Shown: piece by piece, positions 7,814 through 16,600 of the stretch
Numbering within the stretch: position 1 is the stretch's first letter
Layout of the letters: each line of letters starts with the position of its first letter
IMG/VR virus record: IMGVR_UViG_3300031576_001285
Span: 1-41,679 of that record
DNA: 41,679 bases
Reading direction: 5' to 3' (one strand)
Source of the DNA: a virus
The notes under the pieces: generated by a model
What the model saw: the letters and a program-made list of their open reading frames with translations, nothing else
What the model was told of the DNA's origin: nothing
Databases searched by the model: none
Made by a program: the position numbers and the translations under genes

Positions 7814-9627
7814 GCGATACAACGCTAAGCATAAAGCTTCTCTTGGACGATAAAGATGCCTTAGGGAGGCTTAACGGCGCCCTGAAACAAATTGGCAATG
7901 ATTCGAAAAGTTCCACAGATTCGATGAATCTGGGCTGGGCGGGGTTTGCCTCGCAGCTCTTTATCGTGGAGAAAGCCATCGGGCCCGTAATTGAGCTCAT
8001 GAAGAGCGCCGTTGTGGAAGCCCAAAAAGATGAAGAAGCCTTTCACAGGCTTTCGATGGCGCTTCAAAATCAAGGTTTCACGACCGATGCCTTATCGAAA
8101 AAGTATGAGGACTTAGCAGATACGCTCTCTCGGTCGACGCGCTTTAGCAGAAGCGCCCTAGAGGAGACAATCACAACCCTTATAAATCTCGGCAACGTGG
8201 GCCCGAGTCAAATGGATAAGATTACACGGGCAACGCTTAATCTTGCGACGGTAACGGGGCGCGATCTTCCGCAAGCCGCACTCATCATGGCAAAGGCCGC
8301 TGAAGGCAATCTCACCGCCTTAAAGAAATGGGGCATCGAGCTTGATGAAAACAAAACTAAATCCGAGCAGTACGACCAGCTTTTAGAAATCCTCTCCACG
8401 CGCTTCGGCTCGGCCGCGACTGAAGATGTTAAAAACTTCTCGGGCGCACAGGCGCAGCTCGGGAACGCCATCCATGAGGTTTTAGCAGAGCTCGGAAATT
8501 TTGTCATCAAGTCGCCGGGTGTTCAGGCGGCTATGGCAGGCATGACGAAAGGAGCGCTCGATCTTGCCGAGAGTCTTAAGAAAATCAACGCAGAATCCGA
8601 GAGCGACCGGTCGAAAAAGTTTATGGAGGCGAATAAACAGAATCCCGATATCGCCCGGTTTTTACAGCAACAGAACGCTTCAGCCCTTGCCTCGGGCGGA
8701 GAAGCTCAAAATAACCTAGCGAGGCCTTCTTCGGAAGAAGCTTTCTTGAGAAACCTTGCTAATGCGCGTGCCGAGGTCAGCGCCCAGATAGAGGCCGACC
8801 AGGTTCTTCACAATCAGCGGATGGATGAGATCGACCGGCTATTTAATGATTCAAAGTTAAATCAGCTGATTTCAGGTTCAGAAACCGCGAAGCTTATTAA
8901 AGAGAAAGAAACGCAAGATTATCTTGAAAAAGAGCAAAAGAAAATTGACGCATTTTTAAAAGCCGCTGACCTGGACAAAGCCACGCAAGCTAAGCTTCTT
9001 CAGTACAAAAAAGCAATCAGTGAAGCGGAGCTTGAAAACCACCAGAAAACACAAGAAGCGGTTTTAAAGGCCGAGCTTCAAAAATTTAAACTTCAGTTTC
9101 AGTTGGCATCAGCTGTGGCCAATTTAAGCCAAGAGCTTTCGATTGCAACAGGATCAAGCGCTCTAAAAGGGATATCGGTGGTCTTGAACGCCAGCGTTGC
9201 TGCGGCAAAAGCGATCATTGCGATCAAAGCAGCCGTGAATCCTCTTGCGCGGATCACCGCCGCGGTGGAGCTTGCCGCGGTCATTGTGAGTGCCGCTAAT
9301 GCTTTTAGCCAGATTAATGCCGCTGAAAAGGCGCTGAACGAATCAAAAAATAAGGAGCTTGATCTTCCCAATATTCCGGGTCTTGCCGGTGGAGGCACCG
9401 TCACGCGCACGGGAGCCGTTCTTGTGGGAGAGCGGGGGCCTGAGCTTTTAAATCTGCCTCGCGGCGCTGTGGTTTCTCCGAATCAAGGTTCAGGCGGGAA
9501 TGTCTATCATATCCAGATCGTGATCAATAATCCTGTTTTTACTCCCGACAATTTGGCGGATCAAGTCGTAAGGAATATCGGGCCCCGGCTTTCGCAGTTT
9601 ATCGACGTTGAAAGGGAAAGACTTTAA
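7810..9627 (+). CDS. Tape measure protein
   Basis: 605 residues, short for a tape measure, implying a short tail. The sequence is mostly alpha-helical, with a hydrophobic Ala-rich stretch around residues 450-505 (NASVAAAKAIIAIKAAVNPL) that could cross a membrane during ejection, and the typical end motif AGGGTVTRTGAVLVGERGPE followed by LLNLPRGAVVSPN. This C-terminal motif is a recognisable signature of phage tail tape measures. The protein fixes tail length and may help DNA enter the cell. It starts within the stop of the chaperone extension and its own stop overlaps the next start. Confidence 0.88.
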   Translation: MSDTTLSIKLLLDDKDALGRLNGALKQIGNDSKSSTDSMNLGWAGFASQLFIVEKAIGPVIELMKSAVVEAQKDEEAFHRLSMALQNQGFTTDALSKKYEDLADTLSRSTRFSRSALEETITTLINLGNVGPSQMDKITRATLNLATVTGRDLPQAALIMAKAAEGNLTALKKWGIELDENKTKSEQYDQLLEILSTRFGSAATEDVKNFSGAQAQLGNAIHEVLAELGNFVIKSPGVQAAMAGMTKGALDLAESLKKINAESESDRSKKFMEANKQNPDIARFLQQQNASALASGGEAQNNLARPSSEEAFLRNLANARAEVSAQIEADQVLHNQRMDEIDRLFNDSKLNQLISGSETAKLIKEKETQDYLEKEQKKIDAFLKAADLDKATQAKLLQYKKAISEAELENHQKTQEAVLKAELQKFKLQFQLASAVANLSQELSIATGSSALKGISVVLNASVAAAKAIIAIKAAVNPLARITAAVELAAVIVSAANAFSQINAAEKALNESKNKELDLPNIPGLAGGGTVTRTGAVLVGERGPELLNLPRGAVVSPNQGSGGNVYHIQIVINNPVFTPDNLADQVVRNIGPRLSQFIDVERERL

Positions 9628-10391
9628 TGGCTGATGAAATCGACATAAATATTGGGACGTTCGACCTCGACAGCAATAACAACGTCGCCGTCGAAGACAT
9701 TAATATCAGCGTCGCCAAAAGTATTCAAGAGTTTGACCTGCCGAAGTTTCACGGATCGGTTATTCCTATTGGAAAGAGAAAAACTCTGAATGTCAGGATC
9801 CGTGGCACGATCACCGGCTCAAACTACGACAACTTAAGATCAAAACTCGACGGTTTAAAAGCCGCATTTGAGGGTTCATCCGAACAGAATTTGACGCTCG
9901 ATGACGACAGAATCCTTAAAGTCCAGTACCGGAATTTCGCATATTCGTATAAGACACTTCGGACGTTTTCGGATTTCTCGGTTGATCTTGTAGCATCTGA
10001 CCCTTTTTGGTACGCCGTGGCTTTGACAACCCATGATCAAAACCCGGCTATAAGCGGCTCAAGTTATGTGGTGAATAATCCCGGCAATGCTCCCACTCGG
10101 GTAAAGGTCCAGATATCGAATTCAGGAAACTCGATTCAAGACGACTGCAAATTGGAAAACCAAACCACCGGCGAGACGATGCAGTACCGGGGAACGGTGG
10201 CGGCCGGACAAAATCTTATCGTGAATAACCGGGTGGATGCCCAGGATCTTTCCGTCACCAATAACGGAGTCGACGATATCAAAAGTTTCGAGGGGGACTT
10301 CATCACGTTAAACCCTGGAAACAACACCATCGTTTTTACAGGAACATCCGGCACAAGGGTGCAGCTAATTTTTAGACCGGCTTATTATTAA
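9627..10391 (+). CDS. Distal tail protein (Dit-like)
   Basis: 254 residues, ATG overlapping the tape-measure TAA by one base. It has the N-terminal PKFHGSVIPIGKRKTLNVRI and FSVDLVASDPFWYA pattern characteristic of siphophage distal tail (phage tail family) proteins, and a C-terminal galectin-like beta domain with NNPGNAPTRVKVQIS and NPGNNTIVF. Dit forms the hexameric hub at the tube tip on which receptor-binding proteins assemble. Position directly after the tape measure agrees. Confidence 0.82.
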   Translation: MADEIDINIGTFDLDSNNNVAVEDINISVAKSIQEFDLPKFHGSVIPIGKRKTLNVRIRGTITGSNYDNLRSKLDGLKAAFEGSSEQNLTLDDDRILKVQYRNFAYSYKTLRTFSDFSVDLVASDPFWYAVALTTHDQNPAISGSSYVVNNPGNAPTRVKVQISNSGNSIQDDCKLENQTTGETMQYRGTVAAGQNLIVNNRVDAQDLSVTNNGVDDIKSFEGDFITLNPGNNTIVFTGTSGTRVQLIFRPAYY

Positions 10392-10392
10392 A

Positions 10393-10430
10393 AAGGAGAC
10401 GCCGTTTAATCGGCATAGACATTACGAATG
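10393..10430 (+). promoter_or_regulatory. Ribosome binding site separated from its start by a hairpin
   Basis: AAGGAG at 10393-10398 is about 30 bases before the only plausible start, ATG 10428. Between them GCCG (10401-10404) can pair with CGGC (10411-10414), which would fold out part of the spacer. No closer Shine-Dalgarno is present. Confidence 0.4.
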
Positions 10431-11759
10431 GCTATACAACACGTTCAAACCCCATCAGCTTCTGCCAAATATGTGACAACTATTACGAGCGTCACCGAAA
10501 CTTTCTTATCGAACACCATTAACGGGAATTTCATACTCGTTTATTTTGTGGTTTTTAAAAGTGGGGGCCCGGTGCCGTCAATCTCGAGTGTCACGGATAA
10601 TTTCGGGAATACATACACGCTGGCCGCGAGCACATCAAACTCCGATAGGAACGGATATATTTATTTCGCCAAAAATGTTTCCGGTGGCGTCTCGCATACC
10701 GTGACGGTTACTTTCGGCTCAACGGCCGACAGCGCCACAATCGCTATCAGTGAATATTCCGGCATAGACACGGTAAATCCCTTGTGCCAGCTCGGTGGCG
10801 GGATCTCAGGTACGAGCACCACACCCACGGCTAGAAAACTTAACGGTGGCGGCATTACGAATCTTTATATCGGGCTTTTAGTTCCTTACAGCAATCCGAC
10901 AATTACCGAATCATTCACTTTGCGTGCCGAACGCGAAACCCACTTGGGGTTATGCATTCAAGACACAATCGGAAGCGGGCCAATCACCTTGACGTGGACG
11001 TATAACGTATCTAATTTTTGGAATGTTTGCTGTGCAGTATTTAGGTCGAACGAGCCGGGGCCCCAGCGCGTTCAAGATGCTGTTTACAGCGATGATTTGC
11101 TGCTGACAAGTAAGTCCGTCAACCTGCCGTCTCCGGCCACGGCGGGCAATCTTATTTTGGCGGCTGTGGCCATTGATAAAAATTCCGGGACGATTACGGT
11201 ACCGTCAGGATTTACGCTTATACAAGACAGCGTGAATACCAGTGTCTCCAGCGCATTTGCTTATAAAATTGCGACCGGCGGAGAGCAGACGATTACTTGG
11301 AATTGGGTAACCTCTCACTTGGCGACGGTTTGGGCTGGCGAATACACGGGCACTAAGTCCGTTGCGCCAGTTATAGACCAATCGGCTGAGAATTCGACGG
11401 AAACGGTTGTGACGTCATTAAGCGCCGGAACCACCCCGTCGACGACTGTGGATTCCGAGCTTGCTGTAGCGATGATGGCGGCTGACACAGGAACAAGTGT
11501 GGACGCAGGACGAACCTGGTCGAACAGCTTTACCGAGATAAATTTTGACATTGGAACCGGATCCGGCGCACCGGGTCTTTTTATAGCGGAGAAATATCTG
11601 ACATCGGCAGGGGCCCAATCGTCGACTTATTCCACGACAGACACAGGAGATCAGATGAGCGGAGCGATTGCGACATTTTTTTGGAATGTCAGTGTTAGTG
11701 AAGTAAATTTAGAGCGTTTCCCCATTCGCGGACTTTGTAGAGGAGTTGGAATCCGATGA
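10428..11759 (+). CDS. Tail-tip beta protein with two tandem domains
   Basis: 443 residues with no recognised enzymatic motif. The protein contains two copies of a ~190-residue beta-sandwich unit: the first begins near GNFILVYFVVFKSGG and includes SHTVTVTFGS and AISEYSGIDT; the second begins near GNLILAAVAIDKNSG and includes EQTITWNWVTS and WAGEYTGTKS. The order (GN-strand, PSGF/NFGN turn, AYK/YFAK strand, TITW/TVTF strand, EYTG/EYSG end) is conserved between copies. Such domains are common in phage tail-tip and fibre proteins and could bind surface glycans. Placed between Dit and the hub-like gene, it overlaps the next gene by 4 bases. Confidence 0.6.
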   Translation: MAIQHVQTPSASAKYVTTITSVTETFLSNTINGNFILVYFVVFKSGGPVPSISSVTDNFGNTYTLAASTSNSDRNGYIYFAKNVSGGVSHTVTVTFGSTADSATIAISEYSGIDTVNPLCQLGGGISGTSTTPTARKLNGGGITNLYIGLLVPYSNPTITESFTLRAERETHLGLCIQDTIGSGPITLTWTYNVSNFWNVCCAVFRSNEPGPQRVQDAVYSDDLLLTSKSVNLPSPATAGNLILAAVAIDKNSGTITVPSGFTLIQDSVNTSVSSAFAYKIATGGEQTITWNWVTSHLATVWAGEYTGTKSVAPVIDQSAENSTETVVTSLSAGTTPSTTVDSELAVAMMAADTGTSVDAGRTWSNSFTEINFDIGTGSGAPGLFIAEKYLTSAGAQSSTYSTTDTGDQMSGAIATFFWNVSVSEVNLERFPIRGLCRGVGIR

Positions 11760-12874
11760 TTATCCTGCGTAAATACAACACCGCGACGCATATTTATATC
11801 CCAATCGTAAAAAGAGCGGTCGTTGATTTCGCCGTGGGTGCCGACTGGACGCCGGTTGCGGGGGATGTGAAGATTTCAAAAGATGGCGGAGCCGCGGCGA
11901 ACGTCACGAATTTACCGACGGCCATTGCCATGGGCAACACCGCCATGTGGGATTTCAACTTAACCGCGACGGAACTCCAAGCGGCCAAGATTATGATCAC
12001 GGTCGCTGATGCCGCGACAAAGGCCGTTGAAGATCAATGTATCGCCATTGAAACCTACGGAAACGCCTCGGCTCAACATGCGGTTGATTTAAGCGATTCC
12101 GTCCGCATGGGACTCACCGCACTTCCGAATGCAGCCGCCGGTGCAAACGGCGGCCTTCCGCTTGGGGACGCAAACGCACGAGTTGACGTCGGTAAGTGGA
12201 TCGGCACGGCACCCAATGCTCTTGTCCAAGGCAAGCTTGATGCCGCAACCATAGTTAGGAGTGGAACCGCGCAAGCGGGTGCGGCATCTTCGATCACCCT
12301 TGATGCGGGCGCATCGGCCACCACCGATTTTTATAAGGGCCTTGCCGCTTTGATTGTGGCCGGAACAGGTGCCGGTCAAATGCGTGAGATCACCGCCTAC
12401 AACGGAACGACAAAGGTCGCATCAGTCGCTCCGAACTGGGCAACGAACCCTGATGGAACCAGCGTTTTTATTCTCATTCCGGTAGATGGAGTTGTCGTCG
12501 GAGCGGACGCCAAAGCGATTCTTTCCTCGGATCCGCATACAGGCGCGGTTGTTCCGACCGTCACTGCTGTGACAAATGACGTCAAGATAAGCTCGGCTTT
12601 CAAGAAGAACGCGGCTTATGTGAATTATATGTTCCTCATGGTGGACGACACGGACGGTAAAACTCCGGAAACGGGACTCACGGGCATCAGTTGTACCAGA
12701 AGCATCGATGGTGCGGCATTCGGGGCCTGTGCCAACAGCGCCTCCGAGGTCGGAAACGGCTGGTACAAGATTGACCTGGCGGCAGGTGATTTAAACGGCG
12801 ACGAGATCGTGCTTCGTTTCACCAAGAGCGGTGTCGCCCGAAACTGGGAACACAAAATAAGGACGAATCCTTAA
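11756..12874 (+). CDS. Baseplate / tail-tip structural protein
   Basis: 372 residues. Two related beta domains flank a central region: the N-terminal one has DWTPVAGDVKISKDGGAAAN and the C-terminal one has TGLTGISCTRSIDGAAF then GWYKIDLAAGDLNGDEIVLR, the same plan of a strand with a cargo-like x-DG-x turn followed by a W-x-DL segment. The centre contains the SGTAQAGAASSITLDAGASA and GTGAGQMREITAYNGTTK motifs that recur in phage tail proteins. It is likely part of the adsorption apparatus, like upper baseplate proteins. No enzyme activity is suggested. Confidence 0.6.
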   Translation: MIILRKYNTATHIYIPIVKRAVVDFAVGADWTPVAGDVKISKDGGAAANVTNLPTAIAMGNTAMWDFNLTATELQAAKIMITVADAATKAVEDQCIAIETYGNASAQHAVDLSDSVRMGLTALPNAAAGANGGLPLGDANARVDVGKWIGTAPNALVQGKLDAATIVRSGTAQAGAASSITLDAGASATTDFYKGLAALIVAGTGAGQMREITAYNGTTKVASVAPNWATNPDGTSVFILIPVDGVVVGADAKAILSSDPHTGAVVPTVTAVTNDVKISSAFKKNAAYVNYMFLMVDDTDGKTPETGLTGISCTRSIDGAAFGACANSASEVGNGWYKIDLAAGDLNGDEIVLRFTKSGVARNWEHKIRTNP

Positions 12875-14164
12875 GTGTCCGCGAGAATTGTTTCGCCATC
12901 GAGCGTTCAAGTTTCGCCGGATCAAGGTGTCATCGGGCATTACTCGTCACGCGTACCGATTGTCACCATTTCGCCTTCAAGATACGCGATTGAAATCCGG
13001 GATAAGAACTTCACATTGAAGCGAAGGATCGAATCTCAAGTTACATCTCTTTCGTGGGAGTGGAACCGCATCGGAGGTTGCGGCCGGGCGACCATCAAAG
13101 TCGACGGAGATTATAAGAATTTTCAGGTCAATCCCGATGATGACGTAAGAATTTATCTGCCGAAGGCGGGATCGGGAGCTATCCTTTGGTACCGGGGATA
13201 CGTGGAAGCCGTGTCGCCCACAATCCAAACGGGAAACTCAGGCTCCATCACGATTGAATGCACCGGCTACTTCGGCTGGCTTGACCGGATCATCGTTCAT
13301 GACTCAGGGGCAGGCAAGGTTTACACGAATCAAGAGGTAAGCGCCATCGTTCAGGACATCGTCGACAACTTCATCGTCGGAAACTCAGGCATTACGCGGG
13401 GCACGATTCAGGGGAACAATTTTTCACCGGATTCGATTTCATTTAAAACGACGGCCAAGGAAGCGGTCAGAACGCTTTTTGACTTAATCGGCACGGTCGA
13501 ATACGGCATCAACGAGAGCTTGCAGTTTTTCTGGTACAACCAAGACCCGATTTTAAAGCACGTTTTTTATCTCGGGGACAAGGTGGTGAAGATCACCGAC
13601 CGGGTGGATTTCAAAAACATCGTGAACAAGATTTACTTTGAAGGCGGCGAGGCAAGCCCGGGCGTGGTTTTTCAAGCGACAGGCCAGTCGCAGTCGAGCA
13701 TCAACCGCTATGGCAAGCACGAGGAAATTATCTCGAATGGCTCAATCTATACCACAAACGTCGCAAGCCAATTCATCACAAGCATTCTTCGCCAAAGGGG
13801 CATTCCGGCACGCCAGCTTTCTGTTGGTTTGAAGAATACCACAAAACGATTTGAAACGTCCTTACCGATTGGCGCGGCTTCCGTTGTTGATTCAGAGAAT
13901 AATCAGACGGGCGCTGTATACGGCACGACCGCCGCAGGCGGGTCAAACAAGTATTACGGATCGATTTTAAACGGTGGGTCGGGCCAGCTTTACGGCGGGG
14001 TCGCAAAGCACCAAGTTGACCGCGTGCAATATCAGATGAGCCCCGAAGACGGGCGGGTTCATGCGGAGGTGCAGTTTGGCACGTCCATCGGCTATTCGAG
14101 GGCCTCGGCCGCATTACGAAAACTCGAACTTGAGCAAAACGCACTAAGGCTTCGGAGTCTTTAA
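12875..14164 (+). CDS. Tail hub-like protein (siphophage Gp37-like)
   Basis: 429 residues from a GTG that directly follows the previous TAA. The sequence YAIEIRDKNFTLKRRIESQV, SLSWEWNRIGGCGRATIKV and the later YNQDPILKHVFYLGD region match the siphophage proteins related to Rhodococcus phage Gp37, which resemble tail-hub (gp27/Tal-like) proteins with beta barrels. An insertion with NNQTGAVYGTTAAGG and LYGGVAKHQVD looks like a beta-helical or loop region. It probably closes the tail tip and links to fibres. A weak start codon without strong ribosome site suggests coupling to the upstream gene. Confidence 0.65.
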   Translation: MSARIVSPSSVQVSPDQGVIGHYSSRVPIVTISPSRYAIEIRDKNFTLKRRIESQVTSLSWEWNRIGGCGRATIKVDGDYKNFQVNPDDDVRIYLPKAGSGAILWYRGYVEAVSPTIQTGNSGSITIECTGYFGWLDRIIVHDSGAGKVYTNQEVSAIVQDIVDNFIVGNSGITRGTIQGNNFSPDSISFKTTAKEAVRTLFDLIGTVEYGINESLQFFWYNQDPILKHVFYLGDKVVKITDRVDFKNIVNKIYFEGGEASPGVVFQATGQSQSSINRYGKHEEIISNGSIYTTNVASQFITSILRQRGIPARQLSVGLKNTTKRFETSLPIGAASVVDSENNQTGAVYGTTAAGGSNKYYGSILNGGSGQLYGGVAKHQVDRVQYQMSPEDGRVHAEVQFGTSIGYSRASAALRKLELEQNALRLRSL

Positions 14165-15112
14165 ATGGCCGGATCAACCACCTACCCCACAAGCGTCGAC
14201 AATAAAACGGCACTCCAAGACGGCGTCGATATCATTCAAGCCGATGACGTCAACGATGCCTACGTGCCGGTAGACGCCATCGAAACCTTTGTCGGCGCAT
14301 CGGGCAAACCCCAAAGCGGATCCATCGATCTTTTGGAGTATTTGAGGTTTCTGGGGGATCCGGTAAACGAGGCAAGGGTAGAGTGGGTCAGCGCCACGTC
14401 GCTCAAAATCAAGGCGGGCGTTATCTGGTGCACCAACGCATCGGGCTCGATCCGCGTTCCAAGAAAGCTGACAGCGGATCTTACGCTCACCTTTGCGGAC
14501 CTGGACGCGGGAGCAGAGGCCGCAAACACCAGATATTACGTGATCGCCGTTGCAGACGCGGCGAATACTTCGATCACAGGAAAGTTTAGTTTAAGTAAGA
14601 CCGCTCCAAGCGGGATCACGACTTTCGCGGCGCTCGCATCTTTCGTGAATAACGCCTCATCCGACATCGACAAGTGGTCGGTGAAAAACTTAAGAGACCG
14701 GACGAAACCCGGCGAGATCATGGAATGGGCGGGAACAATCGCCTCGCTCCCCGAAGGCTGGAAGCACTGCGACGGCTCGGCCATCTCAAGAACGCTCTTT
14801 GATGATCTTTTTAACGTGATCGGCACCCAGTATGGTTCAGGAGACGGAAGCACAACCTACAACTTGCCGGAGGCGAGAGACCGCTTTGTGGTCGGAGCGA
14901 AACAGGATGATTCGGGTGTGGCAAAAACAAACCTTACGGGAGCACTTACCAAGTCCGGGGGCGATACAAACCAGCCGCCGAAGACGTCGAACGATTTAAA
15001 CGGCGCGTTCCAGCCGTCAGGTTCAAACCCGCCACTTTCGTGTTCCTTTTCACCGCACCAGCATAATTTCACGCCGCCGTTTATTTCGTTTGTGGTGGCG
15101 GTCAAGATTTAA
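14165..15112 (+). CDS. Tail fibre protein with phage tail collar domain
   Basis: 315 residues, starting at the ATG immediately after the previous stop. Residues ~180-250 carry the phage tail collar domain: PGEIMEWAGTIASLPEGWKH, CDGSAISRTLFDDLF, then a GSGDGSTTYNLPEARDRF segment. The C-terminal tail ends in FSPHQHNFTPPFISFVVAVK, where the HQH could hold a metal as in short tail fibres. The N-terminal ~100 residues with TSVDNKTALQDGVDIIQADD look like the virion-attachment part. It probably forms trimeric receptor-binding fibres. Confidence 0.82.
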   Translation: MAGSTTYPTSVDNKTALQDGVDIIQADDVNDAYVPVDAIETFVGASGKPQSGSIDLLEYLRFLGDPVNEARVEWVSATSLKIKAGVIWCTNASGSIRVPRKLTADLTLTFADLDAGAEAANTRYYVIAVADAANTSITGKFSLSKTAPSGITTFAALASFVNNASSDIDKWSVKNLRDRTKPGEIMEWAGTIASLPEGWKHCDGSAISRTLFDDLFNVIGTQYGSGDGSTTYNLPEARDRFVVGAKQDDSGVAKTNLTGALTKSGGDTNQPPKTSNDLNGAFQPSGSNPPLSCSFSPHQHNFTPPFISFVVAVKI

Positions 15113-15122
15113 GGAGAGGGCC

Positions 15123-15734
15123 TTGTACGAGATCGAAAAGAACTCATTTATCTGTGTTGAAGATAACGCGCTTCCGGATCACTTGTGCGACGAGATCGTT
15201 TCGTTCTTTGAGCATTCTCAAAAGAAGCTCGAAGGGCGCGTGATCGATGAAAAAGGGAATCACGTTGTTAACCGAAAAGCGAAGATCTCGATGGATCTTG
15301 ATTTAAGCGGCGAAGCGGGGATGGGATCCGGTATCGACAAGGAGCTTTACCAGCTCGTGGGTCGGGCGTTCAACACCTACGTCGATATGTTTGGGGTCCT
15401 GAAGGCTTTTTCGGTGTACGACACGGGGTATTTTCTGACGAAATATTTTAGGGGCGAGGGGTTCTACGATTGGCATATCGACGCCGGAAATGACGCCACA
15501 ATTAACCGGCTTTTTTCATGCCTCATTTATTTGAATACGGTGAGCGACGGCGGGGAGACGGAGTTCTTTTATCAGAAAGTAAGCGTGAAGCCAACAAAGG
15601 GCAGGCTTATTTTGTTTCCGGCGGCCTGGACGCACCTTCACAAAGGGTCGGTTCCGGTGTCGGACAACAAATATATTCTCACTACTTTTTTGACGCACAA
15701 GGTTTCAAATTTGATGGAGCTTAAAAACATTTAA
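15123..15734 (+). CDS. 2-oxoglutarate/Fe(II)-dependent oxygenase, prolyl-hydroxylase-like
   Basis: 203 residues from a TTG at 15123, chosen because AAGGAGAGGG ends just upstream at 15120 and no in-frame ATG is well placed. The double-stranded beta helix signature is present: HxD iron ligands in YDWHIDAGND, the distal His in PAAWTHLHKGS, and a downstream basic residue (NKYILTTFL) that would bind 2-oxoglutarate. This pattern is that of P4H-type hydroxylases (2OG-FeII_Oxy_3). It lies between the fibre gene and small tail-end genes, so a structural protein of the tail is a possible substrate. The target is inference only; such oxygenases are known in phages. Confidence 0.85.
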   Translation: MYEIEKNSFICVEDNALPDHLCDEIVSFFEHSQKKLEGRVIDEKGNHVVNRKAKISMDLDLSGEAGMGSGIDKELYQLVGRAFNTYVDMFGVLKAFSVYDTGYFLTKYFRGEGFYDWHIDAGNDATINRLFSCLIYLNTVSDGGETEFFYQKVSVKPTKGRLILFPAAWTHLHKGSVPVSDNKYILTTFLTHKVSNLMELKNI

Positions 15735-15743
15735 GGGGGACTC

Positions 15744-15938
15744 ATGCTTAAACCAACAGGTGAAAAGTTCACCGCCGAAATCGACGGCAAGATCAGAGAA
15801 GTAAATGTCTACACCCGCGAGTCGATTGCGACGCGGAGAGTGGATCTTGCCTCTTTGAAAATCCGGAAGGCCGAACTCGAAAAAGAACTTGAGGAAGTAA
15901 GCCAGATCATTCTGGAAATTGTATCTGAGGAAGCATAG
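15744..15938 (+). CDS. Small coiled-coil protein, unknown function
   Basis: 64 residues with AAGGGGG before the ATG. The N-terminal third is a beta-like segment (EKFTAEIDGKIREVNVYTRE), and the remainder is a predicted coiled coil (LKIRKAELEKELEEVSQII). It has no membrane segment. It lies between the oxygenase and a membrane protein and ends 4 bases before the next start. No family recognised. Confidence 0.6.
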   Translation: MLKPTGEKFTAEIDGKIREVNVYTRESIATRRVDLASLKIRKAELEKELEEVSQIILEIVSEEA

Positions 15939-15942
15939 CCCA

Positions 15943-16257
15943 ATGAGCAATCAAGACACGCAGAAACAACTGAAACCGGCAAACGGCGAAGCCATAAGGA
16001 TTCTTTGGTGGCTTCTGGCCACGGTCACGGGCGTCATGGTCACCGGCGCGTGGTTGTGGGTTGCGAGCGTCATGTCCAAGATAAGTGTCGTCGAAGCAAG
16101 CCAAGTCTCGGGCATCGAACGGGTGGCCAAACTCGAAGAAGCCCTTAAGGGATTGTCAAAAGACATTGGAAAAATTGACGTAAAGGTCGAAGCCACAAAC
16201 GAAAAGCTCGACCGGCTTCTCGAATATCAATACCGGATTCCAAAGGGAGGGAGATAA
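15943..16257 (+). CDS. Small single-span membrane protein with coiled coil
   Basis: 104 residues from ATG 15943. One membrane segment at residues ~19-45 (ILWWLLATVTGVMVTGAWLW) follows a polar N-terminus, then a C-terminal heptad-like region (RVAKLEEALKGLSKDIGKI) ending in a basic tail. This layout is seen in many phage proteins encoded at the end of tail operons, including candidate holin-like and hemolysin XhlA-like proteins. Given that no endolysin is visible in the window, a lysis role is only a suggestion. Confidence 0.6.
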   Translation: MSNQDTQKQLKPANGEAIRILWWLLATVTGVMVTGAWLWVASVMSKISVVEASQVSGIERVAKLEEALKGLSKDIGKIDVKVEATNEKLDRLLEYQYRIPKGGR

Positions 16258-16259
16258 CG

Positions 16260-16597
16260 ATGGATTTTATAACCGAAAATACGGGGACAATCGCGCAAAG
16301 ATCGACGCGGCCGCAAGCGGCGACAATCAAATTATCGCGGCGGTGGCGGGTAAAAAGATCAGGGTATTGAGTATGTTCTTCGTGGCGGGTGGTGCGGTGA
16401 ACGCCAAGTTTCAAAGCGACTCGGGTGGCGGCGCGACCGATCTCACGGGCGCGTTGCCTTTGGCGGCCAACGGAGGCGCGTCGCTTCCCTTTAATCCGCA
16501 CAGCTGGCTTCAGACGGAGGCTGGGAAAAAGCTGAATCTCAATCTCTCAGCCGCGGTGCAGATTTCAGGATCGATAACCTATGCGCTGATCGGATAG
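16260..16597 (+). CDS. Small phage structural protein with a probable 1-base frameshift near its start
   Basis: The intact frame from 16343 encodes GKKIRVLSMFFVAGGAVNAK and ANGGASLPFNPHSW, a recognisable pattern of small beta-rich phage tail or capsid-associated proteins, and ends at 16597. The same frame is open and looks coding further upstream (NRKYGDNRAKIDAAASGDNQ), but it has no start codon there. The ATG at 16260, 8 bases after the GGGAGGGAG ribosome site, is in another frame. One extra T in the TTTT run at 16265-16268 would join that ATG to the coding frame as MDFYNRKYGD. So this is a deletion in a homopolymer, real or from sequencing; otherwise translation must begin at GTG 16343. Confidence 0.65.
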
Positions 16598-16600
16598 GAC

